The notes under the pieces were generated by a model, which was not told the DNA's origin, ran no database searches, and saw only the letters and a list, made by a program, of their open reading frames with translations. The position numbers and the translations under genes were made by a program. Positions 49,372 to 58,650 of a stretch of 64,000 nt of DNA are shown here, piece after piece. Position 1 is the first letter of the stretch. Each line of letters starts with the position of its first letter. The stretch is from Niabella pedocola (lineage in GTDB: Bacteria > Bacteroidota > Bacteroidia > Chitinophagales > Chitinophagaceae), in NCBI RefSeq assembly GCF_021044425.1, contig NZ_JAJNEC010000003.1:62001-126000 (forward strand). Direction: 5' to 3'.

Positions 49372-49640
49372 AATATAAAATTTATTATTTAGATCGAATA
49401 AACGCAAGGGTACAAAGAAAATAAATTTATTTGTGAAAGCATCAGCCGGAAAAATAAAAACGGCCATCCCATCCTGTTACCTTGCTTCAATAACTGTACC
49501 GCCTTTTAACAGCCAAACGGGCGAAATTGTTGTTTCATGCGCATGCAGATTTTTCACCGCATATAAAATAATTAAAAAACAATCAACGGCCTTCGGTTAT
49601 TACAATTAAAATAGTTAACTTACCTGTTATAACCCTTGTT

Positions 49641-50798
49641 ATGATCATTGGAGTTTTGCGTGAACCTTCTTTTGAAACAAGAGTGTCTTTGCTGGCGGAA
49701 GCCGTGGTGCAGCTGGCAAAAAAGAATCTTACTGTTTATGTGGAAACGGGTGCCGGTGCCGGCGCTTTTTGTACCGATGCAGACTATGAAAATGCCGGAG
49801 CACAGATAAAACCCCGCTCGGAGGTGCTGGCTGTTTCAGATATTCTGCTGGCCATACATCCTGTTGAACAGCTCCCGGCCTCATCCCGCCCTTTAGCAGA
49901 AAAGCGCTCCCCGGTTTTTATCGGTGTTTATCAACCCTTATCCAATCCGGCATTGATCCGTGCCTGGGCACAAAGGGGCGATACGCTGTTTTCCCTCGAT
50001 CTGCTGCCCCGAACTACCCGTGCGCAGGCGATGGATGTGCTCAGCTCACAGGCGAATATCGCGGGTTATAAGTCGGTATTGCTGGCTGCGGGCATGTATC
50101 CCCGTTACTTTCCGATGTTTATGACGGCCGCCGGAAGCATAGCGCCTGCCAGGGTGCTCGTTCTTGGTGCCGGTGTGGCTGGCTTACAGGCGGTAGCTAC
50201 GGCACGCAGGCTGGGCGCAGTGGTTGAAGTGTTTGATACCCGGCCGTCGGTAAAGGAAGAGGTGATGAGTCTGGGGGCGAAGTTTGTTGAGGTGGAAGGT
50301 GCTGCTGATGCCAGCAAGGCAGGAGGGTATGCGGTAGAGCAGTCTGCTGTATATCTTCAACAACAACAACAGCGGATCGCAGACAGCGTTGCCAAGTCGG
50401 ATGTGATTATTACCACGGCACAGATCCCCGGGAAAAAGGCGCCGGTGTTGATCAATGTAGACATGTTAAACGCTATGCGAAAAGGATCGGTGATCATCGA
50501 TCTGGCGGCGGCCTCCGGAGGAAATACTCCACTTACAAAAAATAACGAAACCGTGCTATATAATGGTGTTTCCATTGTGGGGCATTCAAACCTGGCGGCA
50601 ACCATGCCCGCCGATGCCAGTAAACTATATGGCCGGAATATCCTGAACTTCCTGCAGTTGTTAATTGATAAAGATGGTGCCTGGATCATGAATCCTGAAG
50701 ATGAATTGGTGAAGGGCAGCTGCGTGGTTTATGAAGGAAAAATCGTTAACGAAAAAATTAAGCAGCAGGACCCCGTTCCCGGAACAGAACCAGCTTAG
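49641..50798 (+). CDS. pntA: NAD(P) transhydrogenase alpha subunit, NAD-binding part (PntAA)
   Basis: Peripheral NAD(H)-binding domain I of the proton-translocating transhydrogenase, 385 residues. It has VFIGVYQPLSNP, VLVLGAGVAGLQAVATARRLGAVVEVFD (NAD loop) and ITTAQIPGKKAPVL. This is the split form in which the short membrane part of alpha is a separate gene. First gene of pntAA-pntAB-(four-helix gene)-pntB. Confidence 0.95.
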   Translation: MIIGVLREPSFETRVSLLAEAVVQLAKKNLTVYVETGAGAGAFCTDADYENAGAQIKPRSEVLAVSDILLAIHPVEQLPASSRPLAEKRSPVFIGVYQPLSNPALIRAWAQRGDTLFSLDLLPRTTRAQAMDVLSSQANIAGYKSVLLAAGMYPRYFPMFMTAAGSIAPARVLVLGAGVAGLQAVATARRLGAVVEVFDTRPSVKEEVMSLGAKFVEVEGAADASKAGGYAVEQSAVYLQQQQQRIADSVAKSDVIITTAQIPGKKAPVLINVDMLNAMRKGSVIIDLAAASGGNTPLTKNNETVLYNGVSIVGHSNLAATMPADASKLYGRNILNFLQLLIDKDGAWIMNPEDELVKGSCVVYEGKIVNEKIKQQDPVPGTEPA

Positions 50799-50879
50799 TA
50801 TTGGGGTGCTCGTATTGGGGTTTTAGAATTTAGTATTTAAGATTTAGAATTTTATATTTAGAATTTCAAACAAAATCTT
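50799..50879. repeat. AT-rich repeat in the pnt operon
   Basis: TTTTAGAATTTAGTATTTAAGATTTAGAATTTTATATTTAGAATTTC, tandem copies of a heptad like ATTTAGA. Family also present before and after the next gene. Confidence 0.75.
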
Positions 50880-51194
50880 ATGGGCTTCTTTAACTGGATC
50901 ACCGAAAATCAGCAGATCATCTATATTGTGGTACTCATGATCTTTGTGGGGATAGAGGTCATAGGGCGTGTGCCCAGTGTATTACATACGCCGCTGATGA
51001 GCGGGGCCAATGCCATACATGGGGTGGTCATTATCGGTGCCATTATCGTTATGGGGCGTGCCGAACCAGACAATTACCTGGCCCTGATACTCGGGTTCCT
51101 GGCGGTGATCGTAGGCACCCTGAATGTGGTTGGAGGCTTTGTGGTAACGGACCGGATGCTGGAAATGTTCAAACGGCGAAAGCCTAAGCATTAA
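50880..51194 (+). CDS. NAD(P) transhydrogenase alpha subunit, membrane part (PntAB)
   Basis: A 104-residue membrane protein with three helices (about 13-33, 45-62 and 66-92). It begins NWITENQQIIYIVVLMIFVGIEVIG; VPSVLHTPLMSGANAIHG is the transhydrogenase membrane motif. It forms part of the proton channel with PntB. Confidence 0.93.
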   Translation: MGFFNWITENQQIIYIVVLMIFVGIEVIGRVPSVLHTPLMSGANAIHGVVIIGAIIVMGRAEPDNYLALILGFLAVIVGTLNVVGGFVVTDRMLEMFKRRKPKH

Positions 51195-51250
51195 ATTCTA
51201 AATCTTAAATACTAAATACTAGGTTCTGCATCCTAAAATAGTAATCGTTT
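51195..51250. repeat. AT-rich repeat before the four-helix gene
   Basis: ATTCTAAATCTTAAATACTAAATACTAGG, the same heptad words in the opposite orientation to those at 50822, then a short gap to ATG 51251. Confidence 0.7.
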
Positions 51251-51610
51251 ATGCCGGAGGAAAGGATATATGATTTAGAAGCAAGGACTGAACGGTTTTC
51301 ATTGCGGGTTCGGGATTTTTGTTTGGAACTCCGGGTCGATGTATTTAACCGGGTGTATATTTCCCAGGTGCTTCGATCAGCCGGCTCTGTGGCTGCAAAC
51401 TATATTGAGGCCAACGATAATCTGGGAGATAAAGACCTAAAACATAAAATAAAGATCTGTAAAAAGGAGTCTAAGGAAACAAAACTTTGGATGAAACACC
51501 TTTTGGTTTATGATCGGATCGAGTTGGAAGATGAACGGCAGGCCTTGGTTCAGGAAAGCGAGGAGCTAATGAAAATTTTCGCAGCTATTTTACGAAAACT
51601 TGGAGGCTAA
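51251..51610 (+). CDS. Four-helix-bundle protein (23S IVS-type family) inside the pnt operon
   Basis: A 119-residue helical protein of the same family as the gene at 46379: FSLRVRDFCLELRVDVFNRVYISQVLRSAGSVAANYIEANDNLGDKDLKHKIKICKKESKETK. The family GSVAANYIEA motif is well kept. It sits between pntAB and pntB, which are normally adjacent, and AT-rich repeats flank it on both sides. Probably co-transcribed. Function unknown; a mobile or hitchhiking origin is suspected. Confidence 0.9.
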   Translation: MPEERIYDLEARTERFSLRVRDFCLELRVDVFNRVYISQVLRSAGSVAANYIEANDNLGDKDLKHKIKICKKESKETKLWMKHLLVYDRIELEDERQALVQESEELMKIFAAILRKLGG

Positions 51611-51656
51611 TCAGATCTTATGAATTAGAATTTAGTGCTTAGAATTTAACAAACTC
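51611..51656. repeat. AT-rich repeat after the four-helix gene
   Basis: GAATTAGAATTTAGTGCTTAGAATTTAAC, the forward-orientation copy of the heptad family. Confidence 0.65.
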
Positions 51657-53093
51657 ATGAACATACTAACACTCTGTTACCTGCTCGCATCCATAACATT
51701 CATCATCGGATTGAAAATGTTATCGGGGCCGGCAAGCGCCCGGAAGGGAAACCTGGTGGCTGCTGCGGGTATGAGTGTGGCTGTACTGGGAACGATTTTT
51801 TTATACAGGGATGATGCCGGGCAGCGATTGGGAAATTATGGCTGGATCTTTGGCGGTATATGTATTGGCGGACTCATCGGCACCCTGGCGGCAAAGCGGG
51901 TAAAGATGACGGCCATGCCCGAAATGGTGAGTATGTTTAACGGCATGGGCGGACTTTGTGCGGCATTGATCGCTATTGTGGAGTTTGATCATTTCCGGCG
52001 CCATGCGATTATTGTCATGGAAGGGACCACCGCATCCGGGATGTTGATTCCAGTGGGTTTGCTGATCATCATCCTGCTGGGGCTGATCATCGGATCGGTT
52101 TCTTTTTCCGGAAGCATGATTGCCTGGGGAAAATTAAACGGTAAGATCAAAGACCGCTCTTTCAAGGGGCAGCATCTTCTGAACCTGCTGGTGTTGCTGG
52201 CTATTGTGGCGGGCGCTGTTTACCTCCTGTTCTGTTTTGATCTTTCGCTGATGGGAACGTTGTTTTACCTTATTCTTGGACTGGCGTTGCTGTACGGGGT
52301 CCTGTTTGTGCTGCCTATTGGAGGGGCTGATATGCCGGTAGTAATTTCGCTGCTCAACTCGTTTACGGGGGTGGCGGCAGCCTGTGGCGGCTTTTTATAT
52401 GATAATAAAGTAATGCTTACCGGCGGAATACTCGTAGGCGCCGCCGGAACCCTGCTTACGGTTTTAATGTGCCGGGCTATGAACCGCTCGCTGGCCAATG
52501 TGCTGATCGGTTCTTTCGGTGGCGGAAATACAGTCGCTAAAAGCGGGGAACAGGAGCAGGGGGCTATTAAGGAAATCAGTATCTCCGATACAGCGGTTGT
52601 AATGGGATATGCCAACCGGGTGCTGATCGTTCCCGGCTATGGGTTGGCCGTAGCCCAGGCCCAGCATGTCTGTCATGAACTGGAAAGGTTGCTGGAACAG
52701 CGGGGAGTGGAAGTACTGTATGCCATCCATCCCGTTGCCGGACGTATGCCGGGTCATATGAATGTATTGCTGGCCGAAGCGGATGTACCTTATGAAAAAC
52801 TGCTGGAAATGGAGCAGGCCAATGAATTGTTTCCTCAAACGGACGTGGTGCTGGTGCTGGGCGCCAATGATGTGGTAAACCCAGCGGCCAAAACAGATCC
52901 TGCTTCCCCCATTTATGGAATGCCCGTGCTGGAAGTGGAGCAGGCCAAAACGGTAATTGTCAACAAACGGAGCATGAAACCCGGTTACGCGGGAATTGAT
53001 AACGCTTTGTTTTCCGGTGCTAAAACCTCCATGTTGTTTGGTGATGCTAAAAAAGTATTGCAGGACCTGGTAACCGAGCTGAAAAACAGCTGA
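51657..53093 (+). CDS. pntB: NAD(P) transhydrogenase beta subunit PntB
   Basis: A 478-residue membrane protein. The N-terminal half has eight or nine helices, including GSFGGGNTVAKSG at the membrane-domain end. The C-terminal NADP(H) domain III has IVPGYGLAVAQAQH, YAIHPVAGRMPGHMNVLLAEADVPY and LVLGANDVVNPAA. Together with PntAA and PntAB it couples hydride transfer from NADH to NADP+ with proton entry, supplying NADPH. Confidence 0.96.
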   Translation: MNILTLCYLLASITFIIGLKMLSGPASARKGNLVAAAGMSVAVLGTIFLYRDDAGQRLGNYGWIFGGICIGGLIGTLAAKRVKMTAMPEMVSMFNGMGGLCAALIAIVEFDHFRRHAIIVMEGTTASGMLIPVGLLIIILLGLIIGSVSFSGSMIAWGKLNGKIKDRSFKGQHLLNLLVLLAIVAGAVYLLFCFDLSLMGTLFYLILGLALLYGVLFVLPIGGADMPVVISLLNSFTGVAAACGGFLYDNKVMLTGGILVGAAGTLLTVLMCRAMNRSLANVLIGSFGGGNTVAKSGEQEQGAIKEISISDTAVVMGYANRVLIVPGYGLAVAQAQHVCHELERLLEQRGVEVLYAIHPVAGRMPGHMNVLLAEADVPYEKLLEMEQANELFPQTDVVLVLGANDVVNPAAKTDPASPIYGMPVLEVEQAKTVIVNKRSMKPGYAGIDNALFSGAKTSMLFGDAKKVLQDLVTELKNS

Positions 53094-53185
53094 GCCCGTC
53101 TGCGGATAAAAATTGAAATACACTGTTGCGTTTCCTCCCGGAACAGCGTTTATGGGTTTAGTACATTAAAACCAAAAACGTGTTT

Positions 53186-54439
53186 ATGAAAAGACCATTG
53201 CATGCACACCGACTACTGTTTTGTGCTTTGGGCCTGGCCCTCTTTTTTGCCGGTTGTTTGAAAGACGAGGTAAAAACCACATTGCGGTACGCTATCTATA
53301 CCCCGGAATACAAAACCGTTAAAGAAATACGGGAAAATCTTACAACGCTTGCACCGAAAGATATAGAGAGCCCCGGTAAGATCTATGTAAAAGGAAGCTA
53401 TATTTTTGTAGGAGAGCGAAACAAGGGCATCCACATTATTGAAAACAGCAACCCGGCTTCTCCTAAAAATATAGGCTATCTCGAAATTCCCTATAACGCC
53501 GATATGGCGGTTAAGAATCAGGCATTGTATGCGGATATGGGACCTGACCTGCTCGGTTTCGACATTACCGATCCGCAAAAGGCGAAGTTAAAAACAATAA
53601 CCGAGAGCGCTTTTCCCTTTCCGATATGGAAAGACGAGAATTATAAGCTGGTGATACGCTGGAGCAAAAGAGATACGGTTATCCATTCAAGAACGGAAGC
53701 GAAATCCAGGAATGGAGAAATCTGGTCACCTTATTTTGACGGTATGGCCGGGCCTGCCGGATCCGCCGGCACTTCAGGAACATACGGCACGGGAGGTTCA
53801 ATGGCCCGTTTTGCTGCCACAAAGGAGCGGTTGTTTACGGTAGGACACAATAATATGGGTGTGTTCAATATTACCGATGACTTCAAGCCAGCCTTTGTTA
53901 TGCGCAAAGAGCTGGATAGAGGCATCGAAACCATTTTTCCTTTTGGAGATCATTTGTTTGTAGGAACGGTTTCAGGCGTCAAAGTATTTGCGCTTACAAA
54001 TCCTGATAACCCCGCAGAAATCGGATCGTTCGGGCATATACGCCGGTGCGACCCCGTTGTTACAGACGGCAAGCATGTTTTTGTTACACTGCGAGGCGGA
54101 AGCAATTGCGGCGGAAATACAAGCGAATTGCAAATTTTAACGGCAACAACTCCAACGGCACTTCAGCTGGTAAAATCCTATCCATTGGATAACCCCTTCG
54201 GTCTGGCGGTTGATGGCAATACACTCCTGGTATGCGATGGAAGCTCCGGGCTGAAAGTATATGATATAACCGATGTAAATGCGATGAAATTACTGCAACA
54301 GATTAAGGACATAAAACCTTATGATGTTATAGCATCTGGAGGTTTGGCGATCGTTTCGGCAGTTGACGGTATTTACCAGTATGATTATAAGAAACCCGCG
54401 GCTTTGAAGCTGCTCAGTAGTCTGAAACTGAAGAAATAG
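53186..54439 (+). CDS. LVIVD-repeat surface lipoprotein
   Basis: An exported lipoprotein of 417 residues, lipobox FFAGC near residue 24. ATG 53186 is preferred to GTG 53180. The mature part is built of LVIVD-type beta-propeller blades: KGIHIIENSNPASPKNIGYLEIP, LLGFDITDPQKAKLKTI, GVKVFALTNPDNPAEIGSF, LKVYDITDVNAMKLL. A glycine-rich loop lies near residue 190-210. Such proteins sit on the outer surface with unknown function. Confidence 0.85.
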   Translation: MKRPLHAHRLLFCALGLALFFAGCLKDEVKTTLRYAIYTPEYKTVKEIRENLTTLAPKDIESPGKIYVKGSYIFVGERNKGIHIIENSNPASPKNIGYLEIPYNADMAVKNQALYADMGPDLLGFDITDPQKAKLKTITESAFPFPIWKDENYKLVIRWSKRDTVIHSRTEAKSRNGEIWSPYFDGMAGPAGSAGTSGTYGTGGSMARFAATKERLFTVGHNNMGVFNITDDFKPAFVMRKELDRGIETIFPFGDHLFVGTVSGVKVFALTNPDNPAEIGSFGHIRRCDPVVTDGKHVFVTLRGGSNCGGNTSELQILTATTPTALQLVKSYPLDNPFGLAVDGNTLLVCDGSSGLKVYDITDVNAMKLLQQIKDIKPYDVIASGGLAIVSAVDGIYQYDYKKPAALKLLSSLKLKK

Positions 54440-54564
54440 GATCCCATCATTGCGGCGCATGTTCTGTGGTGTTTTCACAGATGGCGCCGAATGATCTAAA
54501 GCTGAAATACAGGTGATGCATGTAAAAGCACACTGTTTTACCCACCATTCAATAAAACCATCCA

Positions 54565-55131
54565 ATGTTTAAGCGATATCTTTTTTTGCTTGCTGTTGTT
54601 ATTATTGGCGTAAATTTTTGCAGGGCGCAGTCGCGGCCCATCCGTTATTCCGGCATCATCAATACCGGTGCTGTTTTTGGAAGCAACAATACGAAGTTAC
54701 AGGTTCAAACCATTCATGGTATTCAAAGCGATACCTGGTCCGCAGGGATCGGCGTTTCCCTTGACGATTATTTTTTACGGTCATTTCCGGTTTTTATAGA
54801 CGTCCGGAAGGATATTTTCAATACTGCCAACAGTCCTTTTATATATGGAGAGGGCGGTATCAATCCGGTTTGGCGTAATATCGAAGAAAGTTATAGAAAA
54901 ATCGATCATAAAACGGGCGCATTTTATGAAGGGGGCGTTGGATATAAAATAGGGCTCAACCAGCAAATGGCCCTCATCATTGCAGCCGGTTACAGTTTTA
55001 AAAGTTTCCGGGCAGATAGTTATGTAAAAGCATATGATACGTCGCAACCGCTCAACTGGGCCTGGAGCAACAGGACGAGTGATAAATATATGCTAAGGCG
55101 TATTGCATTAAAAATAGGGCTCCGGTTCTGA
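54565..55131 (+). CDS. Exported protein, probable small outer-membrane beta-barrel
   Basis: 188 residues with a signal peptide (about 1-22, ending CRAQ). The mature sequence alternates hydrophobic and polar residues with turns (GIINTGAVFGSN, WSAGIGVSLDDYF, AFYEGGVGYKIG, MALIIAAGYSFKSF) and ends in IALKIGLRF, whose C-terminal Phe is typical of outer-membrane barrels. Probably eight strands. No family recognised. Confidence 0.7.
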   Translation: MFKRYLFLLAVVIIGVNFCRAQSRPIRYSGIINTGAVFGSNNTKLQVQTIHGIQSDTWSAGIGVSLDDYFLRSFPVFIDVRKDIFNTANSPFIYGEGGINPVWRNIEESYRKIDHKTGAFYEGGVGYKIGLNQQMALIIAAGYSFKSFRADSYVKAYDTSQPLNWAWSNRTSDKYMLRRIALKIGLRF

Positions 55132-55200
55132 TGGCCGTATGCCGTGCCGGCGGGAACCGGAAAAATCAGGGCGCGTTCCAAATAAGTTCCCCGGTTTTTA

Positions 55201-55208
55201 TACTTTTG
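55201..55208 (+). promoter_or_regulatory. Perfect -7 element TACTTTTG before the rRNA methyltransferase gene
   Basis: It ends 4 bp before GTG 55213, so the transcript would be leaderless or nearly so. No convincing -33 element was found. Confidence 0.45.
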
Positions 55209-55212
55209 CTGG

Positions 55213-56574
55213 GTGCAATTACCAATCGCTTTAGTAGAGTCATTACGGGGGCTTCCGGGTTTTGATGAACCGGCATTTATCGATATACACCAGTCCGGCG
55301 CCCAGGTGACCTCCGTGCGGATCAACCCGCATAAAATTTCCGAAGTTCCGTTTGCTGTAGCGCATACGCCTATTCCCTGGTCCCGTTATGGTTATTATCT
55401 TTCCCAGCGTCCCTCGTTTACTTTCGATCCTTTATTTCATGCAGGTTGCTACTATGTACAGGAGGCCAGCAGTATGTTTTTGGAGCAGGCGCTGCAACAA
55501 ACTGTTGATCTTACACAGCCGTTAACAATACTGGATCTTTGCGCTGCCCCCGGAGGAAAAACAACCCATTTGCAGTCACTGATATCGGCAAACAGCCTGC
55601 TGGTAAGCAACGAGGTGATCCGTGGCCGCGCGGCTGTATTAAAAGATAATGTGATCAAATGGGGTGCGCATAATATAGCCGTAACCAATAATGACCCCGC
55701 CGGATTTTCGACGCTGCCGGGCTTTTTTGATGTAATGGTGGTGGATGCCCCATGTAGCGGCAGCGGCTTGTTCCGGAGAGATGAAACCGCCATTGAGGAG
55801 TGGAGCCCGGGTAATGTTGCGCTCTGCAGCCAGCGTCAGCAGCGCATTCTGGCTGATGTGCTGCCGGCATTAAAAGAGGATGGGGTGCTGATCTATTCCA
55901 CCTGTTCCTATTCCCGGCAGGAAGATGAGGACATCCTGCAATGGCTGCTTACACTCGATATGGAAGGTATTGAATTAGTCACCGACCCGCAATGGAACAT
56001 CACCAGCGTAAAGACCGGCAATAGTTTTGGCTACCGGTTCTGGCCGTATCGGTTGAAAGGGGAAGGCTTTTTTATGGGGGCGTTCCGGAAAAAAGTGCTT
56101 TCAGAAAGACCGGAAAAATACCGGCAGAAAACAAAGCCGCTTTCGGCGAAGGAAACCGGGGTATTGCGCTCCTGGATCCGTGTGGATGGACAGGCTTTTG
56201 TGGCATTCGGTGGACGTATCTATGCCTGGCCGGAAAATCTCTTTGAAGCATTGGATCGTTTGGCAGGGAAAATGAAGGTGGTGTATTCCGGTGTGCTTAC
56301 CGGTGAACTGATCCGTGATAAACTGATCCCCGATCATGCCCTCGCGCTGAGCAAACGGCTGCCGGCTGCTATTGCTGCCACAGCGTTGTCTGAAGAGGAT
56401 GCCATCCGTTACCTGCAGCGGAAAGATTTTGTGCTGGAAAACGCGCAAAAAGGATGGCAACTGGCCACATTCGGTGGTCATCCGCTGGGATGGATGAACG
56501 TGCTGCCCAACCGGATCAATAATTACTATCCGAAAGAACTGCGCATACTGAAGGAACAGGCGCCCGAAATATAA
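55213..56574 (+). CDS. rRNA (cytosine-C5)-methyltransferase, RsmF/YebU-like
   Basis: A 453-residue SAM-dependent enzyme that methylates a cytosine in ribosomal RNA. Catalytic-domain motifs: LDLCAAPGGKTTHLQSL (SAM loop) near residue 113, VVDAPCSGSGLFRRDE (first cysteine, motif IV) and YSTCSYSRQEDEDIL (second cysteine, motif VI). The C-terminal part is a PUA-like RNA-binding domain. GTG 55213 is the start, because the family begins with a conserved LP..LVESL stretch and no ATG lies near. Confidence 0.92.
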   Translation: MQLPIALVESLRGLPGFDEPAFIDIHQSGAQVTSVRINPHKISEVPFAVAHTPIPWSRYGYYLSQRPSFTFDPLFHAGCYYVQEASSMFLEQALQQTVDLTQPLTILDLCAAPGGKTTHLQSLISANSLLVSNEVIRGRAAVLKDNVIKWGAHNIAVTNNDPAGFSTLPGFFDVMVVDAPCSGSGLFRRDETAIEEWSPGNVALCSQRQQRILADVLPALKEDGVLIYSTCSYSRQEDEDILQWLLTLDMEGIELVTDPQWNITSVKTGNSFGYRFWPYRLKGEGFFMGAFRKKVLSERPEKYRQKTKPLSAKETGVLRSWIRVDGQAFVAFGGRIYAWPENLFEALDRLAGKMKVVYSGVLTGELIRDKLIPDHALALSKRLPAAIAATALSEEDAIRYLQRKDFVLENAQKGWQLATFGGHPLGWMNVLPNRINNYYPKELRILKEQAPEI

Positions 56575-56602
56575 CATACCCGTACATTTAATAACGGCAT
56601 AT

Positions 56603-57703
56603 ATGAATCAATCACTTCCCTTTTTAACAAAACTGGCGCTGGTCCTTTTTTGCATGATCAGCCTGGGGTATCTGCTGATGCTGGGGCAAACCCTGTTGGC
56701 GCCGATGTTTTTTTCGTTCCTGATGGCCCTGCTGTTTTTGCCGGTAGCGGTATTCCTGGAGCGGAAATGCCGCCTTCCGCGAACCATTGCCACAACAGTG
56801 GTGATCGTGCTGATGTTGTTGACATTTGCCGGGGTGATCGCTTTTTTCAGTACTGAAGCCCGGTCGTTTACTGAAGACTGGCCGCAACTGAAACAACATG
56901 GCATGCAGGCTTTTGAAACCACCCAGGACTGGATCCGCTCAAAATTTCATATCAATGCAAAAAAACAGTGGGATTATATTAACCAGGGAGCGGAGAAGTT
57001 ATTTTCCCAGAGCGCAGCCATTGTAAGCACTACCTTGTCCACCGTTTCTGCTACGTTTATTTTCCTGGGGTTTACGCTGCTGTTCACCTTTTTTATCCTT
57101 AATTACCGCAGGGTCTTGTATGCCTTCCTGGTTTCTGTATTCAGTGACGCGCACAAGCCGCGGGTGGAGGGAATTGTACGGAGGGTGAAAACGATTATTA
57201 AAAAATATATCATCGGACTGCTGATCCAGATGCTCATCGTTTCGGTAGCACTGATCCTCGTGCTTTCGCTTATCGGTGTTAAGTATGCGGTACTGTTGGG
57301 CTTTATGGGAGGGATCCTGAACGTGATCCCGTATCTGGGCATCATCACGGCGCTCCTGTTTAGCTGCCTGGTAACCTTTGCCACGGTGGGTAGCGGAAAA
57401 GTACTGCTGGTTATAATTGCATTTATTATTGTACATGCCATCGATAGCAATATCGTAATGCCTCTGGTGGTGGGTTCCAAAGTGAAGCTGAATCCGATGA
57501 TCGCCTTTATCGGCATTATCGTAGGGGAGATGCTTTGGGGTATTTCCGGGATGTTTCTCTGCATTCCGTTCCTGGCCATATTAAAAATCATCTTTGACCG
57601 GGTAGATGGCTTACATGCCTGGGGCATGCTGATGGGAGAGGAAGGTGAGCTGGACATCGGGATGCGTCGTATCGGCATGGCCCGTGCAAGAAGTAAAAAA
57701 TAA
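56603..57703 (+). CDS. AI-2E/PerM family permease
   Basis: An inner-membrane protein of 366 residues with eight hydrophobic segments, including paired N-terminal helices (16-60), helix at 70-88 and four C-terminal helices (205-330). VLLVIIAFIIVHAIDSNIVMPLVVGSKVKLNPMIAFIGIIVGEMLWG is the family signature. Members include TqsA and sodium/proton antiporters; the name does not prove AI-2 export. It is followed by the repeat array. Confidence 0.88.
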   Translation: MNQSLPFLTKLALVLFCMISLGYLLMLGQTLLAPMFFSFLMALLFLPVAVFLERKCRLPRTIATTVVIVLMLLTFAGVIAFFSTEARSFTEDWPQLKQHGMQAFETTQDWIRSKFHINAKKQWDYINQGAEKLFSQSAAIVSTTLSTVSATFIFLGFTLLFTFFILNYRRVLYAFLVSVFSDAHKPRVEGIVRRVKTIIKKYIIGLLIQMLIVSVALILVLSLIGVKYAVLLGFMGGILNVIPYLGIITALLFSCLVTFATVGSGKVLLVIIAFIIVHAIDSNIVMPLVVGSKVKLNPMIAFIGIIVGEMLWGISGMFLCIPFLAILKIIFDRVDGLHAWGMLMGEEGELDIGMRRIGMARARSKK

Positions 57704-58650
57704 GGCGTATTCTTTATGCTGATGTTTTACCGCCAACTATGCAAAGGATTCGCGAGGTTCGCTAGAGGGATGATAAGCCTATTATAAGAATACTTTGCGC
57801 CCGCTGTCGGCCCCTTGCGTATCCTCTGCGGTTTAATAATAACTCAAAGCTACGTCAGGACCCTCAGGAATTATTACAGCAAAAGCGGACTACAGCAAAT
57901 ATTGCATTGCGTCCATTGCGGATCCCCTACGTCCTCTGCGGTTTAATAATAACCCCAAGCTACGTCAGGCGCCTCAGAATTATTACAGCAAAAGCGGACT
58001 ACAGCAAATATTGCATTGCGTCCATTGCGTGCCCTGGCGTCCTCTGCGGTTTAATAATAGCTCAAAGCTACGTCAGGCGCCTCAGAATTATTACAGCAAA
58101 AGCGGACCACAGCAAATATAGCATTGCGTCCATTGCGTGCCCCTGGCGTCCTCTGCGGTTTAATAATAACTCAAAGCTACGTCAGGCCCCTCAGGAATTA
58201 TTACAGCAAAAGCGGACTACAGCAAATATAGCATTGCGTCCATTGCGTGCCCTGGCGTCCTCTGCGGTTTAATAATAACTCAAAGCTACGTCAGGCCCCT
58301 CAAGAATTATTACAGCAAAAGCGGACTACAGCAAATATTGCATTGCGTCCGTTACGGATCCCCCGCGTCCTTTGCAGTTTAAGGTCACCCCCGAGCTATG
58401 TCAGCAACGCAAGGCATTCGATAGTTCGGTTCAATTTTCAATATTTTGAACAATTTTGACTAACTATTGAGACATTTTGCTGCATATATGTGCACTTTTT
58501 TTTAGAATTTCGCCGGAGGTCTGGATAAAACTGCCTTGTCATATGATGGATTGCTCATTGCGCTCCCGCAATCCGGTACCAGTATTGGTAAAGGCAGACC
58601 TGTTCAGCGGTGATGACTTTGAAACTTTTTAAAACGAAATCAATAGTTCT
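57704..58650. other. Gene-free region with tandem repeats
   Basis: 947 bp between two forward genes. Most is the repeat array at 57805-58420. The last 230 bp, from 58421, are AT-rich and should hold the promoter of the DUF4965 gene. Open frames across the array are by-products of the repeat. Confidence 0.6.
57805..58420. repeat. Tandem array, five full units of about 109 bp plus degenerate ends
   Basis: The phrase CCTCTGCGGTTTAATAAT starts at 57823, 57933, 58041, 58150 and 58259 (spacings 110, 108, 109, 109), and a decayed copy starts at 58369. Units are nearly identical. Each contains TAATAAT and ATTATTA, an inverted pair about 30 bp apart, and GCATTGCGTCCATTGCG words. Confidence 0.92.

Noticed and set aside
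57823..58386. Regular repeats that could suggest a CRISPR array
   Set aside because: Units are 109 bp and nearly identical over their whole length, with no unique spacers and no cas genes nearby.
57907..58459. Forward open frames of 121 and 70 codons in the repeat array
   Set aside because: They are translations of the tandem repeat itself, with no signal, domain or start context.
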